From: Uranotaenia lowii
Taxonomy: Eukaryota > Arthropoda > Insecta > Diptera > Culicidae
Direction of reading: 5' to 3'
DNA length: 64,000 nt
Assembly: GCF_029784155.1 (NCBI RefSeq)
Contig: NC_073693.1
Coordinates: forward strand, 339,917,154-339,981,153
In this document: positions 1 to 10,480 of the stretch, in pieces
How positions within the stretch are numbered: position 1 is the first letter of the stretch
Layout: the number at the start of each line of letters is the position of its first letter
Position numbers and translations under genes: made by a program
Notes under the pieces: model-generated
What the model saw: only the letters and a program-made list of their open reading frames with translations
Told to the model about the DNA's origin: nothing
Databases searched by the model: none

Positions 1-611
1 GTTTTTTGACCATAACTTTTTCTAGTGAAGTTGTACAGTGTTGATGTATTCACAACAATTGTTCAGCATAATAATGCGCACGTTTTTCTTTAAGATTATA
101 GTAAGCTATTGTTTTATATACAAAAGTTAGGAGCACAAATGTGTTCAAATTTGACCATTTTTGAGCTGCAATATCTCTGATTTGTGCAATCCAACAAATC
201 TGAAATCTATTGCAAAATGTAGCTTGAAACATGAATATTAAATGCTGAAAAAATTGGAGATAGGTTTTTCTTTTAATTCGAGATTTTTAATTTTGAAAAT
301 CGTAATTTTTCATGATTTTTCCAAAGAATTTTATTAAATTTTAATCCTTTTTTATCAGAAACACAACCAATACCAATACACACGCCACTCATTACTCGTG
401 ATATTATTTTGAATTCTTCAGTTTCTTATTTAGCAATGATCTGAAACATTTTATTGTTTCAATAAATATTTTTTTAAAAATTAACAAAGTTTAATTGTTC
501 AAAGAAAATTCAACTTTCTTCAACAAATTTTCCGCAGCTTCGGGCATTGGCGGAATTTCTTTGACTCTCGGGACGCGATTGGTCAATGAAATGAGCGGAT
601 CAGAAGTAATC
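1..611. repeat. Left arm of a ~610 bp inverted repeat
   Basis: This segment is the near-identical reverse complement of 4107-4716; for example GTTTTTTGACCATAACTTTT at 1-20 mirrors the end of the right arm. The arm runs to the window edge, so its true outer boundary may lie outside. The inner part (about 481-611) is an inverted copy of the 3' end of the transposase-like gene at 4079-4218, so the arm was made by inverted duplication of the gene end and not from a simple short terminal repeat. A 60-codon open frame occurs in both arms and looks incidental. Confidence 0.93.
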
Positions 612-846
612 TTGAATTAAGTTCAAAATTAATTCATTGAATGAGAGCAATTTATAATATTCAAAAGTTAGATTGACCGAATTTTCTTAACAATTTTAAA
701 ATTGGCGCTTCTTGTCGTAATTGGAAATTTTATTTGTTTGCTGGGCAAATATAATTTGTTACTGTTAGTTCATCATCCGATTTGCATGATTCCACGTTGT
801 GGGTATAACGGTCAGCAAGCACATGTCTACCGTTTATTTAACTGAT

Positions 847-856
847 ACTTGGTAAC
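847..856. repeat. Target-site duplication, left copy (ACTTGGTAAC)
   Basis: Exact 10-bp direct repeat of 2449-2458, immediately before the GC-rich composite retroposon. Confidence 0.85.
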
Positions 857-2448
857 GTCCGATCCCCTGATCGAAGCTACAAAGATAAGGCATCATCTTC
901 TGCGTAGCGGAGGTCAGGGGTGCGCCGCGAACGTGTGTAGGATACCTCAATGTCGGGGGGTATCCGAGTTGTGCCGCTTCCTAAGAGGGAAACTGCGGGG
1001 ATAAGACTATACCTTCCTCGTAGCGGATCTCGAGGGAAGAGGGTTAACCACTGTCGGGGGATACCCACGGGTAGAGAGGCTCTCGACGCCGGGCGAGCCT
1101 CTCGAGTCGGTGTAGGATGTCGTCACCGTCGGGAAACATCCGAGTCGTAGCGTTCCAAGTCCCGAATGTGTGCCGTGACAGGCGCGAGTCTAGGATAAGC
1201 TGCTCTCGATCTGGCACACAACGGGCAGGAAAATCCGCGGGCCAAAAATCCTAGGGTTGCCAACCAAAGGGGGATAAAGAAGACCGGACAACGGTCGGAG
1301 TAGACTGACCCCATCGACGGGGGGCTGTCGAGTAGAGTGCGTCCGACCCCACGGTTTGAAGTTACAAAGATAAGACAATACCTTCTGCGTAACGGATGCC
1401 GTGGGTGCGCCGCGTTCGTGTGTAGGATGCTCCACCTTCGGGGAGTATCCGAGTAGAGCGGTTCTCAACGACAGAAGCTGCGGGGATAAGACTTGACCTT
1501 CTTCGCAGTGGAAATCGTTGGGAAAGGGTTATTCCACGTTCGGGGAATACCCACGGGTAGAGTGGCTCTCGACGCCGGGCGAGCCATTCGAGTCGGTGTA
1601 GGATGACGTCTTCGTCGGGAATCATCCGAGTCGTTGCGTTAAGTCCCGCGCGTGTGCCGTGACAGGCGCGAGTCTAGGATAAGCTGCTCTCGATCTGGCA
1701 CACGACGGGCAAGGTGGCAAACTTCGAACCCTGAAGATAAGAGGTCGGGCTTCGAGTCGGAAGAGGAGAGGTCAGGCCTCAAACCTTCAGGCGGAGAGGT
1801 TTGTGTGGTAAACCCCGAGTCTTTATGATAAGAGGTCGGGTCCCGAGTCGTAAGAGGAGGGATCAGGCCCCTTACCAACAAGAGGAGGGGTACAAGTGGT
1901 CACCTCGAGTCATTACGAGGAGAGGTCAGATTTCAAGTCGTTAGAGGAGAGATCGGGCCTTGAATCGTGCAGAGGAGAGGTAAACCTCGAGTCGATGCGA
2001 GGAGGGGTCGGATCTCAAGTCGTTAGAGGAGAGATCAGGCCTCAAGTCGCGAAGAGGAGAGGTTTGTGTGGGAATCTCGAGTCATTGCGAGGAGATGTCG
2101 GTTCTCAAGTCGTTAGAGGAGAGTTCAGGCGTCGAGTCGTAAGGATGAGAGGTTTTGCTGAAAGTGGTCTCGTTAATGAGTATTGCCTTTGAGCGCGTTA
2201 GCGCGAATAGACCTCCCACTATTGAAGCATAGTGTACCAAACAGTTCGAGGTGGGAACCAGGTCTGCGGCCCCAGGTGGAGTTTAGGGAGTAGGGGGTAT
2301 ACACGGAGTATATCATGAGTCTTCCCATTGTACCCATGGACCCAGAGTAGCAAACTGGGGGGACGCGGTGGCTCGCCGTGCCTTGGAATACAATCCGTAA
2401 ACCGGGATTTACCACCTGTGGTTACCAACTAAAAAAAAAAAAAAAAAA
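857..2448 (+). mobile_element. GC-rich composite retroposon with VNTR, poly(A) and target duplication
   Basis: The block is flanked by a perfect 10-bp direct repeat ACTTGGTAAC (847-856 and 2449-2458), and its 3' end is an 18-A tract (2431-2448). This is the signature of target-primed, LINE-machinery insertion. Base composition is far more GC-rich than the surroundings. It has three modules: a ~484-bp tandem duplication (for example GTGTGCCGTGACAGGCGCGA at 1168 and 1652), a purine-rich minisatellite of degenerate GAGTCGT-nAGAGGAGAGGTC-type units (about 1720-2165), and a unique 3' domain (about 2166-2430). No frame resembling reverse transcriptase is present, and the open frames of 60-98 codons are low-complexity readings of the repeats. 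It must have been mobilised in trans. It lies inside the 1-4716 inverted-repeat element, so it inserted later. Confidence 0.85.
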
Positions 2449-2458
2449 ACTTGGTAAC
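2449..2458. repeat. Target-site duplication, right copy (ACTTGGTAAC)
   Basis: Exact 10-bp match to 847-856. Its first A may equally be the last base of the poly(A) tail, so the duplication is 9-10 bp. Confidence 0.85.
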
Positions 2459-2502
2459 TGTTTGCACAATTGGTTGCTATAAACACAATGCATTGCAATG
2501 CT

Positions 2503-3378
2503 ACACGGAAAAAAATTGAGTGGTTATCCCAAAGACGCTGTCATGATAATTTTACCATTTCAGCGCTATAGTATTTTCAACCATGAAAAGTTAAACATCG
2601 ATTTTGTAAAAGTGCGCATGAAACAATATTGAAATTACTATGTACCTGGTAATTTTCGATAACTCTCAATGTTTGTTGTCGAAAATACTATGGTCATGAT
2701 AATTTCATCATAATTTCTATTACAACTAGCGTCCGCATAGTAATTTAGACATTGTGGCACCAATTCATATCAACAAAATACTACGCGCATGGTACTTTTG
2801 AGGACAAAACATTATTGACTCAAAAACATAAGTGCGTATGATAATTTTACCATGCAAAACATTCTTGTTGTTTACACTAATTCAGGATCATTAATCATCA
2901 AACCCGTGAGTAAAAAAACTAATTTTCAGCTGCTTTAAAGTTTCATATCTTTGAAAATCTTTCCAGAGCATCGGGAGAACACACCGACACATTGACCGAC
3001 GTTTGTCGGAAGTGTGAATTTTAATGTTTCAAATAATGTCATAATACATGCATGCAAATAAACAAACAAACATACATAGTAATTTTACTATTTAAATCAA
3101 GCTCCTCGCTCCTCCTAATTTTTATCATAACACATGCTAGTTTCATCATGAAACATATTAATTTTACTAGAGACGAAGTAGAACAATGCATCATTTCATT
3201 GACAATTTTACTAAAACGCAGTCGAATTTACTATGCGCAGCCAAATTGAACACATAGTAAAATTGCTATGCATAAGGTATTATAAACAACAAAACATATT
3301 TGACTCAAAAATATGGTTGTCTGTTGTTCATTTAAACCACGGATTTAGTAATTCTACTATGCTTTTTTTTGTGTGTAT
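2503..3378. mobile_element. Probable non-autonomous element with recurring AT palindromes
   Basis: AT-rich block bounded by TACACGGAAAAAAA-like sequence at 2503-2518 and its approximate inverse TTTTTTTTGTGTGTA at about 3363-3377. Inside, variants of CATAGTAATTTTACTATG recur at least ten times, on both strands by symmetry (near 2541, 2637, 2686, 2733, 2837, 3077, 3148, 3217, 3253, 3346). TACACGGAAAAAAA-type termini are familiar to me from mosquito non-autonomous elements, but no clear target duplication is visible, so the class is open. Confidence 0.45.
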
Positions 3379-3514
3379 AATCTGAAGTGACGTTTATTAC
3401 ATCTTCTGATGTTTTTAAACTTGGTGCGGCTTATCGTTACGGACTATTGAAAGGTGTTCAGCAACTCGTGTTTTAGCTCGTTCGGTTTTTAGTAGTGCCA
3501 CAGAATTAGTTAAA

Positions 3515-4218
3515 ATGGAAATTCCACATAGTGAATTGTTTAATTTGCTATCCACTGGTAAAAAGCTCCCTGAATTAGTGCATTTTGTAGAAAGTAAAGT
3601 GAGTGATGGTAAAATTAATGTTCAGGACCGCTACGGATTTTCTCCGTTGCATGCATATATACGATGCATGGAATTATTTCTCAAAGTTTCCTACAGATAA
3701 GGATTGGATAATCCTTCTTGGCGTGTTGGTAAGATAAAAGTAACAAAAAATTATGATTGTTTTAATAATGATCTTTCTTGCAGTACGGCATGACCGAGAT
3801 TTAAAAGAAAGAGAATCTATTATCAAAACAAATCTTCGGAATGAATTGGGCCTAAGAATTAGTGAGCCGCGTCCGGAAGGAGGAAATAGTAACGACGGGA
3901 ACACGCCTCGTAAATTTTTCGAAAATTTCGAAATAGTTTCCCGGATAACTGGAATCAACCAAAATCTGTTACAAAGAATTCGCACTCTTTTATTAGTTTT
4001 AAACAGTAAGGTTGAAATCGATTTTGAAGCGTATCAAGCATACGCCGAAGATTTCAAAAGAATTCAGTAGGGTTGCAAACATCGAAGACGTATTTAAAAG
4101 GCTGCTGATTACTTCTGAACTGCTCAATTCATTGACCAATCGCGTCCCGAGAGTCAAAGAAATTCCGCCAATGCCCGAAACTGCGGAAAATTTGTTGAAG
4201 AAAGTTGAATTTTCTTAG
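3515..4218 (+). pseudogene. Broken transposase-like gene (insect TE-associated family)
   Basis: Three blocks of open frame follow each other. Block 1 (3515-3700, 61 codons) includes NVQDRYGFSPLHAY, which looks ankyrin-like. Block 2 (about 3784-4070) has NSNDGNTPRKFFENF and ITGINQNLLQRI. Block 3 (4079-4218) has VANIEDVFKRLLITSE and ends VEFS-stop. From memory, the NDGNT-(A/P)-R-(R/K)-FF and (N/E)DxFxRLL(V/I)TS motifs recur in a family of uncharacterised arthropod TE-associated proteins; I cannot name the superfamily. A 55-bp GT-AG intron is plausible at 3729-3783 (GTAAGA ... TTGCAG), but the joined frame still hits a stop, and a segment normally present between blocks 2 and 3 seems deleted. 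It is therefore called a pseudogene. Its 3' end is duplicated in inverse orientation at 481-611. Confidence 0.6.
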
Positions 4219-4716
4219 AACAATTAAACTTTGTTAATTTTTTTTTAATTTTTATTGAAACAATAAAATGTTTCAGATCATTGCTAAATAAAAAACTGAA
4301 GAATTCAAAATAATATCACGAGTAATGAGTGGCGTGTGTATTGGTATTGGTTGTGTTTCTGATAAAAAAGGATTAAAATTTAATAAAATTCTTTGGAAAA
4401 ATCATGAAAAATTACGATTTTCAAAATTAAAAATCTCGAATTAAAAGAAAAACCTATCTCCAATTTTTTCAGCATTTAATATTCATGTTTCAAGCTACAT
4501 TTTGCAATAGATTTCAGATTTGTTGGATTGCACAAATCAGAGATATTGCAGCTCAAAAATGGTCAAATTTGAACACATTTGTGCTCCTAACTTTTGTATA
4601 TGAAACAATAGCTTACTATAATCTTAAAGAAAAACGTGCGCATTATTATGCTGAACAATTGTTGTGAATACATCAACACTGTACAACTTCACTAGAAAAA
4701 GTTATGGTCAAAAAAC
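4107..4716. repeat. Right arm of the ~610 bp inverted repeat
   Basis: Reverse complement of 1-611 over essentially its whole length, separated from it by about 3.5 kb. It contains the last codons and stop (4216-4218) of a transposase-like reading frame plus about 500 bp of AT-rich 3' flank. Homology ends inward at GATTACTTCTG (4107-4117). Foldback-type DNA transposons, or an inverted duplication at an element end, would give this arrangement. Confidence 0.93.
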
Positions 4717-5060
4717 TGTTTTTTCGACACGCTCTAATATGTAAATCTTTAAAAAATTATAAAATGAAAACGTTTTATCGTACGACTTTCGTGTGTTCAG
4801 CAAAGTTCGTTGAAAAGTTAAAATCTACAACATTGTAGAACACAGTTCTGCTCTATCTAGCTTTTGAAAGAAATTAGCATTACGAATTCCCAGGAGGATG
4901 ACACGCCCTAATATTATATTCTTTTAAAATATGGCTCTTATAATTATGAACAACTTTGCAGAAGAAATCATATGTCTAAAACGTACATATCTTGCGTAAT
5001 TAATTTTGTCACGATAAATGTTTGTTCTGGACCACTGTGTACTGGAATGACCATCTAAAT

Positions 5061-5100
5061 CAGTGGTTTTCAAACTTTTTCCGTTAATCTAACTTCAGAT
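5061..5100 (+). mobile_element. hAT-type terminal sequence (fragment)
   Basis: CAGTGGTTTTCAAACTTTTT at 5061-5080 matches the terminal-repeat consensus of many hAT elements (CAGTGGTTCTCAAA-type, from memory). No matching opposite end was found in the next 2.5 kb. That stretch is interrupted at 5640 by another repeat, so this is a terminus only. Confidence 0.4.
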
Positions 5101-5639
5101 AACTCAAAAGCCAACACATAACCTACAAACTGTAACAAAACAAAACTTAAAATTCCATCAAAATAAATTGCTTTAATCCTCGAGAAAGAAATTGAAAAAA
5201 AAATATAAAATTCCTAGGACAAACTCTTTAATTTGTAAAAACAAAGTTTATTCTTAAAATTTAGTTTTGGTCAACAAAATTGTTTTCCAAATAAATTTGC
5301 CATTATTGTTCGCAAAACAATTACTGTTGATTCGGTGAAATAGCATTTAAAGTATAATGCATAGTTTTATTTCTTGATAAAGTATTTTTTTAGATGAGCA
5401 ATAATTCGAATGAACACGAAGTTGATAAGTCTTAAAAAAAATTAAAAAAAAAGGAAATTTTGAGCTTTCATTTATGAAAATTATTGACTAAGTCTAGAAA
5501 CTGTTTTAAGCTTAGCAGTAATAACGGGTCTAATATTTATAAACAGATGATTCGGATGGATTCGGACAATGTTAGTAAAAAATCGAATATTTTTTTATGT
5601 TTAAACATGAAATATTACAGAGTTTGATTTAATAATCAA

Positions 5640-7110
5640 CTAGCTGACCCGATGCGCTTTGCTACTCCTTCCATGGAAAAACTTAAGTTTGTTTGAATTA
5701 TTTGAATTTAACCCTTAATTTCATGATTTTTTATTCTCCCTTGAAAATAATTTTAAACAACTGGAAATGATGTGTACATCAATAAAAAAATTGAAATGAA
5801 ATACGATTTTTCACTTTTTTGATACATTAATTGTTACAAATTTGAAACTTTATGAAACAAAGGGTTAATTAAATTCAAACATTACTTAAAAGCGAACTAT
5901 TTTTCATGGTATCTGAGCATCTAGATTGTCTTGAGTCTAAACTTGAAGGTTGAAGGAGCCCTTTAAATTTAAAAACAAAAGCGCCCCTTTTTAAAGCAAG
6001 TGGAGTTTGTGAAAACAGTTAAATTTGCAATCGAATAGTGTGCCAAATTTTATGAAAATAATAAGACATTGGTTTTGTTAATAACATGTGTTTTTTTATG
6101 AAAGACACTTCACCATCCTTGTGGTATTCGTGTCTGCTTAATAATTATGTTACATTTATTGACTATTTATGAGAATCTTCAGTTATTAAAATAGATAGCG
6201 TCTATCAATACAATATATCATCTCATTTTGTTTTTTTTTGTAAATTCAATAAATCTTAGCCAAAAACGTCGAATTGCTCACGTTTATCAATTTAAAACAA
6301 AAAAAAACACATTTTATCATATCACATTTTTGTAAATTTAGTATGCCCCCTCCTTCCCCCTTTTTTTGGATTCGGAGTGGTTTGAAAGTTTTATGAAAAC
6401 CAACTCCGGTCTTGAAAACGCCTACATATCTAATTTCATGTTGAACGATTCAGTAGTTTCCGGAAATCAATCGAACTGTACATTTTTTATTAAACTTGTA
6501 TGGGAGCCCCTCTCTTCTCCCTTCATTTGGAAGGGTTTGCAAGTACTTGAGAAAACAGTTCCGGTCTTAAAAAGAGTCAAATACCTAATTTTACGTTGAT
6601 CGGTTCAGTAGTTTCCGAAAATTGTTTGAATTGTGTCATATTTCAAGTGATTTTGTATGAGAGGTCTCCCACCCTTAATTTGGAGGGGTTTGAAAGTACG
6701 ATAGAAACCATTTTCGGTTTAAGAAACGGCCATACAACAAACTTCACGTTGATTGGATCTGTAGTTTCCGGAATTTGTTCGAATTGTGACTTGTTTTTAT
6801 AAATTTTTATATTGGAGCCCCCTCTTCTTAATTTGGAAGGTTTCGAAAGTATTTAGAAAACCATTCCCGGTTTTGAAATCAACCACAAACCGAATTTCAC
6901 GTTGTTCGGTTATGTAGTTTCCGGATATTGTTATTGTTTTTAATAATTTTGTATGGGAGCCCCCTCATTGAAGTTCGATCGGATTGAGAGTATTTTAGAA
7001 ACCATTTCTGACCCAAAAAACTTTAACATACCAGGTTTCACACTGATCGACTAAGTAGTTTTCGAGTCTATACGGAACAGGCAGACAGACAAACATTCAT
7101 TTTCATAACT
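5640..7110 (+). mobile_element. Interspersed repeat with CTAGCTGACCC head and GACAGACA tail
   Basis: The block begins CTAGCTGACCCGATGCGCTT (5640) and ends in CAGGCAGACAGACAAACATTC (around 7078-7098). This head/tail pair is shared, from memory, by a widespread insect repeat family; I cannot give its formal class. From about 6366 it carries five degenerate direct repeats of about 150 bp. Each contains GGTTTGAAAGT...GAAAACC, then GTTGATCGGTTCAGTAGTTT-like and TTGTATGGGAGCCCC-like segments; the GGTTTGAAAGT analogues start near 6379, 6532, 6688, 6838 and 6980. The only open frames (68-77 codons) run through repeat units and are not credible genes. Confidence 0.6.
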
Positions 7111-9012
7111 TTCAAGCATTGCCATCCAAAATTTATACTATTCAGAATAACTAAAAAAAAACTTACAAAACTTATATATCACAACATCAAAATCTGTCTG
7201 TGTTCAGGCCTGCACATACCCCTGTGAACTTATCTTTAGATATTTTTGTAAAATTAACCTGGCTAAAATTTTGTTTTCAGAGTTGATTCAATGTGAGTTT
7301 CTACTTTTTTAAAAAAAAAATGTGTCAAGTTCTCGAATCGATTAACTTAACGACAATATTTTTGATTGGAGAATAGTATCTGATTTACAGGAGTAATGAG
7401 CGAGAAAATTTTCATACATCATCTGAAATTCTAAAGCCACTTTTCTAAGATGATAGAATTTCAGCATCATTCGCCTAATGAACTAGTCTGATAAAGTTTA
7501 AAGATTTTTGTCAAAGGCTTTTTGTGTCTTTATGGGTTTAAAAAGATATGGTAGTATTATCTTTATAAACTATTATACAAGTATCAGTGATATAAGATCA
7601 TCCTCTTACTCTCTGGTTGTTTTCTGAATATTTGAAAGGAGAAAAAAAAATGTTTAGGTACTATGCCTTTCTAGAGTGAAAATATTTTATTGCTAAATGT
7701 GTTTCAAAACTTTAATGTTCAAATGTAGTTTTTGATTAAGACCACCATATTTAGTCAAATGAACCATTCAAAGTTGGTTTTATAATTTGTTTGTTTTATA
7801 TTTAAACGAATCAAATCAAACGTTTAAAATCGATTGCGTGAGAGTGATACTCCTAATTCAATTACCCGACCATACTCATTAACACTCCATGCACTTTTCC
7901 GTTTCGTCGTTCGACGTTCGTCATTTTCGGAAAAAGAGCGTATCAATTACGGCGTCATCAATCATCGCGACTAATTGTCGGCAATTTGAGGCCCTTCCCC
8001 AGATACCAACACAGGAAAAAAAACAGGGAAAAACAGTCACTGGAGCCCAAAAGAAGTTCGCAACCAATGAATTCGTCGCCCCAGGGCTTGGGATTTTTTG
8101 CTGCTACTTTTTTGGCCCTTTTCCCCAGAAATTCGGAGATCGATTCGGAAAAAACCCCTTCGACAGGTCGTAAATGAAGCTGCATCGAAGTGCCAATGTC
8201 CAATGTTTTAATGTGTGTTGTTCATAAGTGAGCGCATTTCGTTCCGGGGAAAATTTAAATTGTCTTTATTACCTTTTCGAATGTTAAGTGGGGAGTGCTC
8301 AGGGATGACAGTCACCCAGTCATTTTTTTTTTCAAGTTGGCCTCCTAGAGCACTTTGGCGGACATTTCGAGGTGAGGGTGGATCGGATCATGTGCTGGTA
8401 GTTATTTATCGCACCTTCAACAACTTCTGGTCCAGACCGGCGGCCGATTTGAGAGGGAATCCAGCCAGAAAGTCCATCTCTTTCTCCCATCCATCTTCGG
8501 TCAGTCAGGAAAGAGTAAGAAATCTATGTTGGTACCAATACCGTAACCTATTATGGTCATGGAGCGTAATTCCCAAAACGTGACTTGAAGTTGCCATCGA
8601 CCGGAGGTTTTTTTTTCGTAGACTCAGGACTGCCAACCAGATAAACATAAATATTAAAAAATGTGTAATAACACAGCACATGTCCAGGGCTGATCATTTT
8701 TTTCTGCTTTTGCTACCTACTTCAACAGAATTGAGAGGCCATTTATGCGTCGCGCGGTGTCCGACGAGGGATGAAAGAATGATCGAGCAATGTCGATTCG
8801 ATCGTGTCGCTATTTTCGCTATCGGTCCGGTCCGAGACATTTTACCTGATTGCGACCGGGAGGTTTATGCCTGGAGGGGAAAGATTTCCGCATTGCAAAA
8901 GTGATTGGAAAATGCTGGTAGCGATGCGCTTAGAGGGTGGATTTTTTCAAATCCACAAACTAGACGTGTCAAACTCATTGCGGTATGCGCCGCATACAAA
9001 CTTCCACTGCAC
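7111..9012. other. Unannotated intergenic DNA
   Basis: AT-rich to about 7860, then more GC-balanced (7860-8990). Open frames of 60-122 codons at 7889-8583 overlap one another on both strands and show no recognisable domain. The GC-balanced part could contain conserved non-coding DNA, but I see nothing specific. Confidence 0.5.
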
Positions 9013-9377
9013 CAAAATTGTCAAAATTGTCAAAATTGTCAAAATTGCCAAATTGTCAAAATTGTCAAAATTGTCAAAATTGTCAAAATTGTCAAAATTG
9101 TCAAAATTGTCAAAATTGTCAAAATTGTCAAAATTGTCAAAATTGTCAAAATTGTCAAAATTGTCAAAATTGTCAAAATTGTCAAAATTGTCAAAATTGT
9201 CAAAATTGTCAAAATTGTCAAAATGGTCAAAATTGTCAAAATTGTCAAAATTGTCAAAATTGTCAAAATTGTCAAAATTGTCAAAATTGTCAAAATTGTC
9301 AAAATTGCCAAAATTGTCAAAATTGTCAAAATTGTCCAAATTGTCAAAATTGCCAAAATTGTCAAAATTGCCAAAAA
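9013..9377 (+). repeat. 9-bp tandem array 1, unit TTGTCAAAA
   Basis: About 40 nearly identical copies of a 9-bp unit (TTGTCAAAA on the + strand), with rare substitutions such as GGTCAAAA near 9224 and GCCAAAA towards the right end. The right edge passes through TTGCCAAAAATGACAAATTT into unique sequence. Five of six frames are open because the unit is 3 codons long. Confidence 0.97.
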
Positions 9378-10480
9378 TGACAAATTTAAATTTTGTAAGT
9401 TTTGTCCAAATCTTAATTCTTGAATTTTAGAATCAAGCTCCAGTCAGTTTTCCACACTTAATTATCAGCAAATTGGTTCTATTTGTGGTTACAAACTTCA
9501 GTCGATTGGATGTTTACATGAAATCCGACCGTTTTGTTGAACCGGGTGTTTGCTAACGAACAATTGGCCCCTTAGGTTGATCGAAAACAACGACGATCGA
9601 TGACCGGACGGCATTCCATTGAACCGTCAAACGTCGTCGTCGTCGTCGTCGCCTTCCAGATCCTGGTCCATCTGATGCTTGAAGCGTCGTTCGAGTCTCC
9701 GCAAAAAAGCAAAAATAGGACCATGCGCTAGGGGAGAAAAATGATGCCCAGAGCCAAGTAATTTTTCTCGGGGACCAACAGTTTTTCCCCCAGCTTTGGA
9801 GTTACACCACAAGTTTTGGTGAACGGCTGCCGATCCAAACTATTAATAGATCTATAAATTCTGGTAAGTTGTTTGTTTTCGTTGGACTTTTCCTTTTGCT
9901 TCGGGCTGGTGTCCAAAGGTTGGTCCCCTGGAGGAGATCCAACAAGTAAAAAATGAGAAGAAAACTCTAGCGAAGCGGAAAACTGTTTGGAGTTAACAAA
10001 TGAATTAATGGGTTATTTACCCCTTCCTCGGATTCGGGAGGACTGACTGCTTCACGCCCTCTGGGGTCCAGCCCGAGTCACATGTGTACCCGGCACAAGA
10101 ATGTCTCATAAAAAACTGAGCGTCTCAAATCGGAAATTAAACTGTGTGCACGCACGCACATGGCGATTGTTTTGTTTTTCACTTGTTCACGGGAATTGTG
10201 TTGTTTGGTGAGGAAAAACGAGAACCGCATGGTGACGGACTGCCATGCCATGCCGTCGTGTCGTCACATACCGATTCTTTGGACACGGTCACCTTTGGAG
10301 GGCTCTTCGTGACACGATTCGATTTTACAGAACAAAATCAGCTCGAAACGTGTATTTGAATTGAAATAAAAAAATATTTTCAAAAATCGGCAAAATGGTA
10401 CTACATACATGCAGTACTATGTATTAAATATTGACCATATTAATAATTTTAAAAATTAAAAAAAAAATAAATTAAATTTT
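9378..10480. other. Unannotated spacer between 9-bp arrays 1 and 2
   Basis: GC-balanced unique sequence with a short GTC microsatellite at about 9634-9650 and no ORF above about 70 codons with recognisable content. It separates two arrays whose units are inverted relative to each other. Confidence 0.5.

Noticed and set aside
1..232. 60-codon frame conserved in both inverted arms (50-232 and 4485-4667)
   Set aside because: Its conservation is explained by the arms being recent copies. It has no recognisable domain and sits in the 3' flank of the transposase-like gene.
857..2165. Ribosomal RNA or spacer fragment, because of the GC-rich content
   Set aside because: No recognisable rRNA core sequence. 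Target duplications and poly(A) show a retroposed unit instead.
9013..9377. CRISPR-like array
   Set aside because: Units are directly adjacent 9-mers without spacers, in a eukaryotic genome. It is a simple satellite.
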